Source: Lingula anatina (taxonomy: Eukaryota > Brachiopoda > Lingulata > Lingulida > Lingulidae). Taken from it: a DNA stretch of 48,554 bases. The position numbers were made by a program, and so were the translations under genes. The DNA lies in contig NW_019775792.1 of assembly GCF_001039355.2 (NCBI RefSeq), forward strand, positions 124,948 through 173,501. The letters are read 5' to 3'. Of this stretch, positions 13,650 through 23,838 are shown in pieces (position 1 is the stretch's first letter; every line of letters begins with the position of its first letter). The notes under the pieces were generated by a model, which did no database searches, had not been told where the DNA came from, and saw nothing but the letters and a program-made list of their open reading frames with translations.

Positions 13650-13698
13650 AAGTATTTTGCCTTTTCATCATCAACCTTGAAGTTTTCATACTCAGCAT
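13650..13698 (-). pseudogene. Fibrinogen-domain relic
   Basis: About 48 bases encode HAEYENFKVDDEKAKYL on the minus strand, nearly identical to the same stretch of both neighbouring FReD genes (HAEYDNFKVDDEKAKYLL). Nothing else of the domain is present. On its right the sequence passes directly into a copy of the region upstream of the intact FReD gene (see 13699-13835), so the fragment is a rearrangement product of a third copy. Confidence 0.85.
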
Positions 13699-13835
13699 GA
13701 AAACCACTTCTCTGTTATGTCAACCTTATAGATAAACCGTACAGAAAAGGTTATCTTTTGTCAGATTTATTCACATGCCTGGATGACCTTGGTGGTCCAG
13801 AGGTCAGCAGCTTATGTTTGATTACGTGCCCCCCA
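13699..13835. repeat. Copy of FReD gene upstream region (copy 1)
   Basis: This stretch (CTCTGTTATGTCAACCTTAT... through the motif TGACCTTGGTGGTCCAGAGG) is about 90% alike to 15579-15715, the DNA immediately upstream of the first exon of the intact FReD gene. It therefore marks the ancient 5' end of another FReD copy whose body is now almost lost. Confidence 0.85.
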
Positions 13836-13987
13836 GGGTCTGTGACACAAGTTGGTCCAAAATTGAGTGCAAATTCTAAAGTTGAAATTATTTAAGTATT
13901 TTTCCTTTTGACCTGTAAATATGCATTAAAAGCAGCAAATTGTGACAAACATTTTGAACAGCACATGTTTAAAGGGGTTATACAGAT

Positions 13988-15546
13988 TTAGAAATTGTGA
14001 AAAAGCATGGGTCGTACTTTCATCTCTACTTTCTTCAGGGCATAACGCTGTTTCCAATCATACCAGTGTATAGTCTCACCATTGCTGTATTTAGGATCAA
14101 AATGATAAACACCATTGGGATTAAATCGTTCACAGCTGTTCCACCAGAATCCAGATTTAGTATATGTTAGGGCACAGTTACTACTATGTTTATCATTGTC
14201 CTGGTACTTTGTAGTGAATTTCATGTTGTTATGGTAACTGAAAGCATCACCAGCTGTACCATTGTATTTCCCAAGATGCAACAGGTATTTTGCCTTTTCG
14301 TCATCAACCTTGAAGTTATCATACTCGGCATGTTTATGATTTCCATCAAAATCCCACAGATCAACACGCAGCCTGTAATCTTTCTGATTGGTCAGATAGT
14401 GGATGTCCTCATTCCCCAACCAGAATTCTCCATCTATGTTACCAAAGCCGTTCTTGTAATCCTCCCACTCTCTGAAGAAGTAAACAGAGCCATCTTGTCT
14501 TCTTTGTACCACCGTCCATCCTCCATTGTCAGTGGTCATGTCACACCACACTGTGATTTGGGACAGGGCGTGGCTCAGTGTGATGTTATATAAACCTGTG
14601 TCTTTATAGCCATCTAGTCTGTATTCAGAACAATCTGTAAAATAAGAATAGACAAATATTTGCACTGTCTTTTCCATATTAGCTAGATATTTTTTTGACT
14701 TGATTTGTCATTTTGATTTTTAATATTTTTGAAGATGAGCTTTTTCTAAATTACATTTCATTGTTTACTTTCATATATCTTCCAGCCATTTGCATTGCTT
14801 CATCTAATAAGAAGCTCATCATAGTTTATAATAATAAACTTTCTGTACCTTACCTTTATACTCTTTCTTAATTGGAAACTTGATGTTCTGGGACATCTGT
14901 TGCTGAAACTGAGAGCTCATGGTCTGAAGGTTCTGTATCGTGGAATACTGAGCTGCCAGTTGCTGAAATGAACATTTTACATGATATGTATGACTAAAAG
15001 TTAAAAAGAATTATTTACCTGAATGCATTTCCCACAAAATGTTTTGTTTGTACTGCCTAAAAGAGACATTTGAAAAGTATTGGAAATTTGACAATTATTT
15101 CACAATTTTTGACCAAAAGAAATTTTAAAATACACTGAATATTGCATTGTATGGCATGTTTAAGGACCTGCCAAAACATTTTTATTTTATCTTAAAAGTC
15201 TTTTATTAATTTAAGTGAAAAGAAAAGAACTATATCTGCCCCTTTTGATATGTTTTGATATAATTATTCCAACCTTCTGAAGGTCTGACAGTTGCTGCTC
15301 TGCACGGAGCAGTGTTGACTGCATGGCCAGCAGAACAATATCTTGTTTCTTTACTTGTCCCTTAAGGTCAGCTATCTCTCTCGCCTCTGCTGAACAGGTC
15401 TTGTCTGGTGCAGGAACTGTAAGTGTGTAAGCACACTGGTCACTGGTGGTCACTACATGAGGTCTGGGTGTAATGGTCAAGTTAGGGGATACTTGACCAA
15501 CGACTGTAGTTATAAAGCACTGTAGGAGAAATGCGATGACTAGCAT
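13988..15546 (-). CDS. Secreted fibrinogen-related protein (coiled coil + FReD)
   Basis: Three exons: 15274-15546, 14854-14962 and 13988-14634; 342 residues. The start is the ATG at 15546, giving a signal peptide (MLVIAFLLQCFITTVVGQ). A Cys pair and a short heptad-rich stretch follow (LKGQVKKQDIVLLAMQSTLL), then a second exon of Gln-rich coiled coil, and the complete C-terminal fibrinogen domain. Key FReD residues are seen: DCSEY, WCDMTTDNGGWTV, GEFWLGNEDIHYLT, the calcium site YQDNDKHSSNCA, and GFWWNSC. Such proteins are secreted oligomeric lectin-like recognition molecules (ficolin or mollusc FREP type, here without immunoglobulin domains). The donor after exon 1 (gttgga) is non-standard in its +3/+5 bases. 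A paralogue lies next to it at 16235. Confidence 0.88.
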
Positions 15547-15578
15547 GTTGATGTTGCTGCTGTGGCTGCAAGTTTTCA

Positions 15579-15715
15579 ACTAAACCAGTTCTCTGCTATG
15601 TCAACCTTATAGATAGACTGATCTGAGAAGGTTATCTTTTGTCAGATTTATTCACCTGCCCAGATGACCTTGGTGGTCCAGAGGTCACCTTAGGTTTGAT
15701 TCTATGACCCTTAGG
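15579..15715. promoter_or_regulatory. Duplicated upstream region of FReD gene (copy 2)
   Basis: Immediately 5' of the intact FReD gene start. Its strong similarity to 13699-13835 suggests that the duplicated unit carried the promoter. No TATA or initiator was assigned with confidence. Confidence 0.5.
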
Positions 15716-16215
15716 GCCTGCCCCTCAAAGAGTGTAAAGTTTGGGGGCTTAGCTTAGACTGCTTACATTACATAGATAGTCAACTTGAGTTTTTTTAGGG
15801 AACAGACCACCACCTGGCCAAATACTAAGACCATAGAGTGTCCATCAGGCACCTGTTGTCATTCTCCAAAGGTCTTAAGCATATTCAGGGTGTTGTAGGA
15901 AAATCAGTGATAAGTATGATGGTAATTATACAATGGGGAAGGGGGGTCTTAGATGGTGGAATGAATTGCATACTGAGTATCATAACTCTCACTCTCTACT
16001 TGTTTTATTGCTAGTACGTGATTAAAGTCACTTGCCATTTTGTAATTTTTCTGCTTTTTCTTTCTCTATTGATATAATTTAATGAAAAAATGAATTAGCG
16101 AGTCTTTTCAGATAACTTTGTTATTATAGTTCTTTCAACTTATTTTTATCACATTTTTACATAACATATATCATGATTGTATTATAATTCCAAGGAGACA
16201 TTGTTCATAAAAAGT

Positions 16216-16221
16216 TTTATT
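16216..16221 (-). terminator. Polyadenylation signal of second FReD gene
   Basis: AATAAA on the minus strand shortly after the TAG stop at 16235, implying a very short 3' untranslated region. Confidence 0.55.
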
Positions 16222-16234
16222 TCTTTAAGTATAT

Positions 16235-17292
16235 CTAAAATCTGTGAAACAGCATAGGGCGGACCTTCATTTCAACTTTCTTTAAAGCATAGGTTCCTTT
16301 CCAACTATACCACCAAATGGCATCATGAGCATTGTACTTTGGATCAAAGTGATATATACCATTTGGGTTGAAAGCTTGGCATTGATTCATCCAGAATGCA
16401 CCTTTTCGATCCTGTACACAGTTTCCGCTCCAGTTATCATTGTCCTGGTACTTTGTACTGAATTTCATGTTGTTGTTGTCTTTGAGGGAATCACCAGCAG
16501 TACCATTGTACTTCCCAAAATGCAGCAGGTATTTTGCCTTTTCATCGTCAACCTTGAAGTCATCATATTCAGCATGACGATGATTGCCTTCAAAGTCCCA
16601 CAAATCAACACGTAGCCTGTAATCTTTCTGATTGGTCAGATAGTGGATGTTGTCATTCCCAAGCCAGAATTCACCATCGATGTTACCAAAACCGTTCTTG
16701 TACTCTGCCCAGTCACGATAAAAGTAAACGGAACCATCTTGTCTTCTTTGTATCAGCGTCCATCCTCCATTGTCAGTGGTCATGTCACACCACACTGTGT
16801 TATGAGACAGGGCGTGGCTCAGTGTGATGTTATATAAACCTGTGTCTTTATAACCATCTAGTCTGTATTCAGAACAATCTGTAAAGGAAGGTAATGTTAA
16901 TAGTATTGTGTTATTCTTGACACAAACTGGTCTGGTTTTGTCTCCTTTTCAAGGTACTAGTAAAGTGAAATTTTGTTACAGATTTCTTAAAATTGGTTCA
17001 TCTTTACTTATTATTTTGCTATATTAGGTAAATTTGGGAATTCACAGTCACTATGGTTATACTAGTGAATACTCCACATTTACCTTGATTGTTTTTTGTA
17101 TAATTTTTTCAGGGATATTTTGTTGAAGACTATTGAATTAAGATACATCAGAATGATGATATTTCATTTAAACTTTACATTACCTTTATACTCTTTCTTG
17201 ATTGGAAATTTGGGGGTTTGGGCTAGTTGTTGCTGAAGCTGAGAGCTTAAACTCTGGAGGCTTTGGATGTTGGATGACTGTGTCCTCATTTG
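16235..17292 (-). CDS. Second fibrinogen-related protein, first exon missing
   Basis: Two exons are visible: 17184-17292 (coiled coil, ending PKFPIKKEYK with the same phase-1 donor as its neighbour) and 16235-16878 (whole FReD). The domain has DCSEY, WCDMTTDNGGWTL, GEFWLGNDNIHYLT, YQDNDNWSGNC and AFWMNQC, so the calcium and ligand-pocket region looks intact. A polyadenylation signal (AATAAA, minus strand) lies at 16216-16221, only about 14 bases after the stop. The exon with the signal peptide should lie to the right, but there the sequence meets a single N at 17492 and a retroelement. The gene is either truncated by insertion or cut by a wrong assembly join. Confidence 0.82.
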
Positions 17293-17491
17293 CTAAAATA
17301 AAATGATATAGAATGTTGTCTTAAACTTCTCATTCAAAAATGATATGTTTTTTTTCCCAATAAACTACATGTTAAAATCTTCTGACAATGGTTTGGCTGA
17401 GTACCAGTCTTGTTCCCCTCAGTACATGTATGGCCATCATAGTATAATAGAAACCATACTTAAATAATATGAATTGATGACAACTTACGGT

Positions 17492-17492
17492 A
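17492..17492. other. Single-N assembly seam
   Basis: One N separates FReD-gene intron sequence from retroelement sequence of different composition. Other single Ns in the window coincide with contig overlaps or repeats, so this is probably a scaffold join. Confidence 0.6.
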
Positions 17493-17990
17493 NATCGCCT
17501 AAATTTGTTAGCAAAAAATATCGAAAAGGGATTCGGTTCATCGCTTATCGGAGTGAGCAATATACGTTTAACTGGTTGTAAAGGTGTTAATTCGTCAGGT
17601 TTCATGATGTGCAAAGCTACGCTAGCCGGAATAATATTTTGTACCTGCAAAGGTTTTATATCATTTACCATGAGTGCCTTAACGCTTACTTTGCCCATCC
17701 GTCGTTTTAAACCCGGTAGTGTGAAGTTGGTGGCCGTTACGGAACAGCCGTCACCTACATGTATCATGTAAACCCCTGGCCATAGGGTATGTGACACAGC
17801 AGGTGACCGTGGACACCGTGTATATGTTGTTTCCCCCGAAGTGGTAAGCGCGTAATCCCCTAATGCTAACTCTACTGCCTGCGACTGTACATACCTAGTT
17901 AATTCTATTTCGCATGCCCGCCTATGTTTCACCTGCCCGGTGATTAAGGCCCTGGAGCATAATTCTATTGAGCTGTTCCTACCACTGTAA
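17493..17990 (-). pseudogene. Possible Env-like fragment of the LTR element
   Basis: An open minus-strand stretch of roughly 160 codons with paired cysteines and a segment TLWPGVYMIHVGDGCSV. It resembles extracellular glycoprotein regions of Env-bearing invertebrate LTR elements, but the match is by general look only. It runs into the N at 17492. It could instead be a linker region of the polyprotein. Confidence 0.35.
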
Positions 17991-18044
17991 GTGATCTGTC
18001 ATACTAATGACGGATTGTGTACTTTTTTACTAATTTACATATAT

Positions 18045-18190
18045 GTCTAGTCTACCAGTCATCGCACATAATTTCTTAAACACAGAGTAATAAAGCAGAG
18101 AGGTACTAGCGCCCGTGTCAACTGATGCTAAGCAAGTTTCCCCATTTAAAGATACACTAACCCCCATACGAGCCTTCTTACTCCTCTCTG
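18045..18190 (-). pseudogene. Retroelement aspartic protease fragment
   Basis: The translated minus strand shows the active-site motif ASVDTGAS preceded by a beta-strand pattern, typical of retroviral/retrotransposon aspartic proteases. The frame stops soon afterwards. The fragment supports the LTR-element call. Confidence 0.65.
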
Positions 18191-18330
18191 TTTGAACTAG
18201 TTTAAATGGTCAAAAGGTTGCTATTTCTAACATAAAGCTTTGAGTTGGTAACATTCTGCCTATACATGACCTACAGGTACTTAACCACAATGAAAATTAA
18301 CATTTTATCTGTCCGTCCGCCGTCCACCCC

Positions 18331-18915
18331 TTACTGTCCTTCAACGATTGTGGCGATTTGCGTGGGTGCTGTCTTGTGTTGGATGACGTCATCTGTGGCT
18401 CGCGTTAAGCTGCGCTTTTCAACGCAGATAAGATCGACTCTTTTAATTCTGTAGCCCATCGTGGTACTTGGTCCGCAGGTTGTGTTGCCCCCGATTTCCA
18501 TTGGCTCCTCCAGGGCGTTGGTTGTTCGTAGCACCTCCCAGTCCATTCCAAAATACTCTGGTTGTTGATTTAAGAAATTATTAATCTCACCTGCCTGATG
18601 TATGCAGTGCCAATTAAATTGTGGCGTGTTCAATTTCCTCCGTCCGGGGAATTGTTCGTTTAATTTGGTCAGCTCAGTCTCTCGGGTCGTCCGGAATGGA
18701 CCCATCACAGGGTTTGATAGTCCTGCACAGTACGTCCAATTTCGTCTGGTGCTCGCCCTTTATTTTCATGCGTTCCGCGCATTTCGAGCATCTTCCGTTC
18801 GCCATTTTTCCTGCATTTAATGTCTCCACTGCCCATCTTCCTGGTGCGCCTGCACCGTTGTTTTAGCCAAAGCTGCAACTCCGGCAGACAGTTGCTGAAG
18901 AGAATCTGGATTCAT
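18331..18915 (-). pseudogene. Gag-like region of LTR element, broken
   Basis: An ATG at 18915 about 45 bases inside the LTR opens MNPDSLQQLSAGVAALAK, which resembles the N-terminus of Gag from Ty3/gypsy-type elements, and stops at 18817 after 32 codons. A second open stretch runs to 18331 in another frame and shows no zinc knuckle. Assignment rests on position and the N-terminal look. Confidence 0.45.
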
Positions 18916-18960
18916 TTTGTTAGATCGCTAAAAATTAAGTCCTGAAAAGAGCTCGCCAAT

Positions 18961-19512
18961 TGTTAAGTCTCAATCTTCGTCGGTTAGACTTTACGAGAAA
19001 ATAATGTCACGTTAGATAACGCGCCGGTTCTTGGGCCTTAGTGTTGTGCGCCCAGCTGATCCAGTAAAACGAACAAGATTCTCATTTGATGCAAGTGGAA
19101 ATTTAATACTGTCTTTTGGAAAATATACAGAGGTTTCTTCTACATAGTAACTGTCAGTCCAAAATGTATAATGATATCGCCAGAGCCAAAATACGATATG
19201 ATTTCACCTTAAAACAGGGCAGCCTTTATAGATCATTCAGGAATTTTAATAACCAGGAAGAAATAACACTTGACTGAGCGCAGTCCTTTTGTCTCAGGCT
19301 TTGCCCCAACTCAGTCACCGTGTTTCCTGGATCACCATTATCCGCCCTAGCCTTCAAAGGCATTTCTAAATTTTATCTCGTGCCATGTGCCCCGGTCACG
19401 ATCATTCCCGAATGTCTATTGACTGCCCCCTGCTAAGCTTATCTTAGGATATGAATATTATTTTAATTAATTATTTATAACAATCATAAAATACCCAAAG
19501 TGGTATTTTACA
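18961..19512 (-). repeat. Long terminal repeat (552 bp)
   Basis: In element orientation it starts TGTAAAATACC and ends GACTTAACA, the usual TG...CA form. A TATA-like box (CTATAAAGGC) sits at about 19222-19231. It is followed after three bases by TGGCGAGCTC at about 18948-18957, which has the TGG start expected of a tRNA primer-binding site. No second LTR is present to compare. Confidence 0.65.
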
Positions 19513-19773
19513 GTATGATGAGAAAAAAATGTGGCGATGCTGGGTAGGCACAGCCATTATGGTCTACTGTACATGTATACTGAATGCATTGACACGCAAG
19601 CAGGTCGATCATTTAATTTGTACATTAGTACCACCTTCGAAAGCTCAACCACACACATATACAACGTAGCTTGGACCCACGATCTACGTGGGTCACCGGC
19701 TAAAAATGACTGTCCAGAGGAAATGTAGGAGTCTCTGATAGACTGGGAGAAGCCCCCCTCCCCCCCCCCCAAC

Positions 19774-19810
<37 letters not shown>

Positions 19811-20554
19811 GAGAGAGAGAGAGCAAAATGTTTTTAAAATATCTGGGAGTGGGTATTTCAGTCACACGAGCATGAACTTACGAAACAATAACAAAATTCG
19901 CAGATCAAAACAAATACGCAGTGCTGCTATTAACTTAAGATGAAGGGTGATATTCATTAAAACTAAATTAAAACGATAAAGGGTAGGTATTATACTATCA
20001 GAAGTGGATGTACGGCTGTCAATGTGCCAGTAAATATGAAGACGATTCCCAGATAATGATTGTTTTCATTTGAATGAATAATTGAAAAACTGCATATGTT
20101 GGGCATGTCTAAACATGTATATATACATATACTAACGCCTCCCTTAAACAGTTATAAAAGAGCTTAAATTTTTGAAAAAAAGAAAGACAAAAGGCAGTCC
20201 CGCTACATCCAAAGGTAGACACTATCAAAACGCAAGTATCACAATAAAATTGATCGATGTAACAGAATTGTAGTCCACTTATAGAAAATTGAGTATCAAA
20301 GCAAAGAAAAAAATGATAAAAATATTGTTTTCATTACAGACTATAAAGAGTTAATAATTTTGCAAATTGATTTAAGATACAAATATTTCACGTGTGAAGT
20401 CCGGCAAAAATCAAATTAAACTTTTCTGATGTTGTCATTCATTTTCTTGATTTATCTATAACGATTCAACCAGAGTTACAAGTATAGTGTATTATCCCTG
20501 GCAGTGATCCGGCATCAAGTCCATTCTATTATCCCATCCCAAATTGACCAAGGT
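19513..20554. other. Intergenic DNA with (GA)n array
   Basis: No exon was recognised. A C-tract at 19753-19770 and a (GA)n array at 19774-19823 are present; the rest is AT-rich. Confidence 0.6.
19774..19823. repeat. (GA)n microsatellite
   Basis: About 25 GA units with one GG interruption, preceded by poly-C. Confidence 0.95.
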
Positions 20555-22820
20555 CTAAAATCTTCTCGTCCAGTGAACAAGCCAGTTATTGCTGTCGCTT
20601 CTGTTTTCGTTTTCAATGTCATGATGGTATGGCATTCTCCTCGCTTCCTTTGCTTCCCGTGCTGCTTTTGCCTGCTGCATCTCTCGCAAACGAATAGACT
20701 CGGCGCGGATGTCGCAGTGGTAGCTGAAGCCTCGGCCCCTGCGAGCTCGGCCCTGCGCATGCACTGGACCCCCCGCGTTATTTTGATTCTGTTGCTGTCG
20801 CTGTGGACGTGTCTCACCGACTGGGGCATTATGGTTGTCATTTGAACCCCGTCCCGTGCATGTTGATTCACCAGAGGCAGGCACTAAAGTATTGTTATTG
20901 TTGCTGCTACTGTATCCGTTCTGCCTGTTGTTATTTTGAGAAGGTACACTCTCGCTTTCGTTTGCTGCCGCCTCTTGAAGAGATGTTCCACCTGATGCCT
21001 CTCGCAATGAGTTCACCTGGCCCGTATTAGACAGTAACTGTGCATCGGCGCGACTGACGTCTGTTCCTCCAGATGCCAAGCTCCGCTCTCTTTCAGAGTG
21101 GGTGCGATCTCCTGCGTTATTCATGTTGCCATGGTGACTTTGTTCGCCAAACGACTGAAGAGTCAAATTCGATGCAGAATCGCCATTCTCCCTTTCATCC
21201 ACACTGTTCTTCCTGCGCTTCCGTTTTACTTTCGCTCTCTGTGTCGTGCAACTTTCGCTTTCGTTTTCTTTAACGTGAGATTCCACAATTCCACCTTCGG
21301 CCCCTACCAATTCTTGCGTTTCGAGAGAAAGTTCTCCGACCCCGCGGTTCTCCTCAGACTTTTGAATCACTTTTTCATAAAGGAATTCACCAGCTAAAGA
21401 AAAATTATTTATGTTATTGGTTTTATTTTCCGCGCCCTGTTCGAACTCTGATAGGAAGATGTCATTTTCGCTCTCCGTAGCATGGTGACAAACCTTTCCC
21501 CCAACTGCACCGACCAATGGTTCTGTCTGTGCTTGAAAATGTTCTTGCGCGTGCGTCGTTCTTCCAGCCTTGTCTTGATCACTTGACTCGGGTTCTGCTG
21601 CGACAGGCACATCATACTGAAGTGGACAGTGTCCAGATGAGTTTAAGCTGCGCCTGTTTTCAGCACTGTTGTTGTTTGTATTCTGCTCAGCGGCTCTTGA
21701 AGGCGTAGCACCTGCCATCTTGGAATCATTGTCGAATTCGGAGATATTGGCTTCCTCATCCTCTTCAGGAATCGTATCGAGCATGCTTGCTGCTGAGGCA
21801 GTTTCTTTTTCAGCCAGATCACTTTCGATTTTGATTGCTTCCATTATCACCGATGGTATGACAGAGAACTTGGCTAGATTTCTTTTCACGTCTCTCAAGT
21901 TGCTTAAAAACTCCATTTTGTCTGTAATCTCCTTTATGGCCACTCCGTCCAGCGTGGTCACGATTTCCGAAAATTCGTTCTCTGCAGAAATTAAATTCAT
22001 GAAGGAAAATAATTTAAGGTTTTCTTTTTGTGATACCAATTATTTTATATCTTCATCTTAATCACAAGACATATAAAAGTCCACATTGTACTTATGTTTA
22101 ACTATGTCTTTTTAAACCCATATATAAATTATAAATTAATGATCGTCTATCGTCTATAAATAACTCTTTCATTAAATTTTCATCAAAGATATTACAAGCT
22201 TGTTGGGTTTTGGAAGCAGTAAAAACATATGACGAAAAAAATGCCTGAGATAAATTAATTTGTATAAATTTTAAACAAAAAAGGCATGACAAAACAGCAA
22301 TAACTCACCAAGGCACACATGAGAAACCTCCACACTCTTTAATTCCGCCGTCGTTTCTTCCAACTTTCCCTGCCAGTGTTCCAAGTGCTCCATTATCTTT
22401 CTCTCCTCCATTCGCAGTTCGTCAATCTTCTTCTTAGTGCTCTGCAACTCCTTCTCCGTGTAAACTCGAATGATGTGGGCATTTTCTGCCAGTTGGTCTA
22501 GTTTCTTTTCTTCTTCGTCGCGAGCGACGCTTACGTGGTACACATTGCAACCCGTGTGACAATGCAACACGCAGACCATGCAAGCAAGGGCGTCGCAGTC
22601 AGAGCAGTAGTAGAGAAGGCCTTCGTTCTCATGAGCGCTGCATACATTCTCGCCTTCTGCGGTTTGATCCGCGTTTTTATCGCCAGGGCGTTTATTTGAG
22701 AGATACAGGAGATGGTGAGCGCCCTCGCCGGCGTCGCCTATTTTCTTGTGCGCGGCAACNATCGAGGCACTGCGTTTCGTTCGTGTGCTACTGTTAAAAC
22801 GATGGAAAAGGTCAAGGACG
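20555..22820 (-). CDS. B-box/coiled-coil protein with long low-complexity tail (TRIM-like, N-terminus uncertain)
   Basis: Two clear exons: 22309 to at least 22759, and 20555-21981, joined in phase 1. The first encodes a B-box-type zinc finger (VCSAH, then YYCSDCDALACMVC and HCHTGCNVYHV) followed by a heptad-rich coiled coil (QLAENAHIIRVYTEKELQST). The second begins ENEFSEIVTTLDGVAIKEIT and KMEFLSNLRDV, like the post-coil region of TRIM proteins. It then runs about 380 residues of Asn/Ser/Glu/Gln-rich disordered sequence to a stop at 20555. No RING, NHL or SPRY domain is visible. The N at 22760 falls within a codon (ATN) and the frame stays open on its other side to about 22820, so the N may be a single unresolved base. 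B-box proteins act as ubiquitin or scaffold factors; no specific role can be given. Confidence 0.78.
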
Positions 22821-22880
22821 TTTCAGATCGCTGACGGTGCGCGCGCGCCATCTGGTGTTAAGTCCGCGAATGACCGTTTG

Positions 22881-22985
22881 CAGTAACTGATTGTTGAGTT
22901 GCTGTAACTGATTGTTGAGTTGCGATAACTGATTGTTGAGTTGCGGTGACTGATTGTTGAGTTGCGGTAATTGACTTTTGAATCG
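22881..22985. repeat. 21-bp minisatellite, 4+ copies
   Basis: Units starting at 22881, 22902, 22923 and 22944 share ACTGATTGTTGAGTTG, with a degraded fifth. On the minus strand each unit codes a 7-residue heptad of the form QLNNQLx. It lies just upstream of the B-box exon. Confidence 0.9.
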
Positions 22986-23291
22986 TTTATTGATTGTTAG
23001 ATTTTGACGAATGATTAAAATGACCAAAACTAATTTAGTAGAATTAAGTTTAGATAGTTAAAGTAGGTTTTGGTTGTTAAATAGTGCCGATAGATTGTTG
23101 AATTGACGTCTGCATTTTTTGCGTGAATGGCGTTCCATAAGAGAGAATTAATAATTATAAGGTGTACCATGACAACTATTTAAAAACACACACGTTGCTG
23201 CAGTATTTATTCAAATAAATTAAGAGAAACGAAAATTGCTTGGATTATTTTTTATTTAAAACATGAAGCAAATATCAGTTATTCCACACAT

Positions 23292-23776
23292 CTTTAATTT
23301 CAACAGAACTGAATAAGATGTTCCAAAATAGATATAACTGTTGTACAGTGTACTCCTTTATATATGCATATATTTTATATCTTATTTAATTTCAACGGAA
23401 ATGAAAAGGGATATTTCAAAATAGAAATATAGCTTTTAAGTACTAATTATGCAAAATTTTCTTTTTCAAAATGAGTTATATCAGCAATAAGTCCATGAAA
23501 CATCTTGTATCGACAGACTTGAGTGTTGAACACNCTTTAATTTCAACAGAACTGAATAAGATGTTCCAAAATAGATATAACTGTTGTACAGTGTACTCCT
23601 TTATATATGCATATATTTTATATCTTATTTAATTTCAACGGAAATGAAAAGGGATATTTCAAAATAGAAATATAGCTTTTAAGTACTAATTATGCAAAAT
23701 TTTCTTTTTCAAAATGAGTTATATCAGCAATAAGTCCATGAAACATCTTGTATCGACAGACTTGAGTGTTGAACAC
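23292..23776. repeat. Exact 242-bp direct repeat around a single N (unmerged contig overlap)
   Basis: 23292-23533 and 23535-23776 are identical as far as can be read by eye, with only the N at 23534 between. An exact tandem copy with an N at the junction is the mark of two contigs whose overlap was not collapsed, not biological duplication. Confidence 0.9.
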
Positions 23777-23782
23777 GGATTG

Positions 23783-23838
23783 GTTTAACAAGATCACTTC
23801 CGGTCAGTATTTGTTTAGCAAGAACACTTCCGGTCAGC
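23783..23838. repeat. Short tandem duplication at the 3' end of the DUF3011-like gene
   Basis: TTTAACAAGATCACTTCCGG and TTTAGCAAGAACACTTCCGG are neighbouring copies about 27 bases apart. The inner copy contains the stop codon and last codons of the gene, so the duplication has copied the end of the coding region into the 3' untranslated region. Confidence 0.75.

Larger units (their letters stand above)
17493..19512 (-). mobile_element. Decayed LTR retroelement, single LTR retained
   Basis: A minus-strand element with, in order, an LTR (18961-19512), a primer-binding-like site, a gag-like start, a retroviral-type protease motif and an Env-like fragment, then cut by the N at 17492. Base composition (many CpG, GC-richer) differs from the flanks. 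Reverse transcriptase, RNase H and integrase were not found, so pol is lost or lies beyond the join, and the second LTR is absent. Frames contain stops; this is a dead or partial copy. Confidence 0.75.

Noticed and set aside
14186-14593. Plus-strand frame over FReD gene 1 (and similar at 16325-16837)
   Set aside because: Antisense shadow of the conserved fibrinogen domain.
20803-21708. Several plus-strand frames opposite the B-box gene tail
   Set aside because: Shadows of a GC-richer long exon on the minus strand; no splice or domain support.
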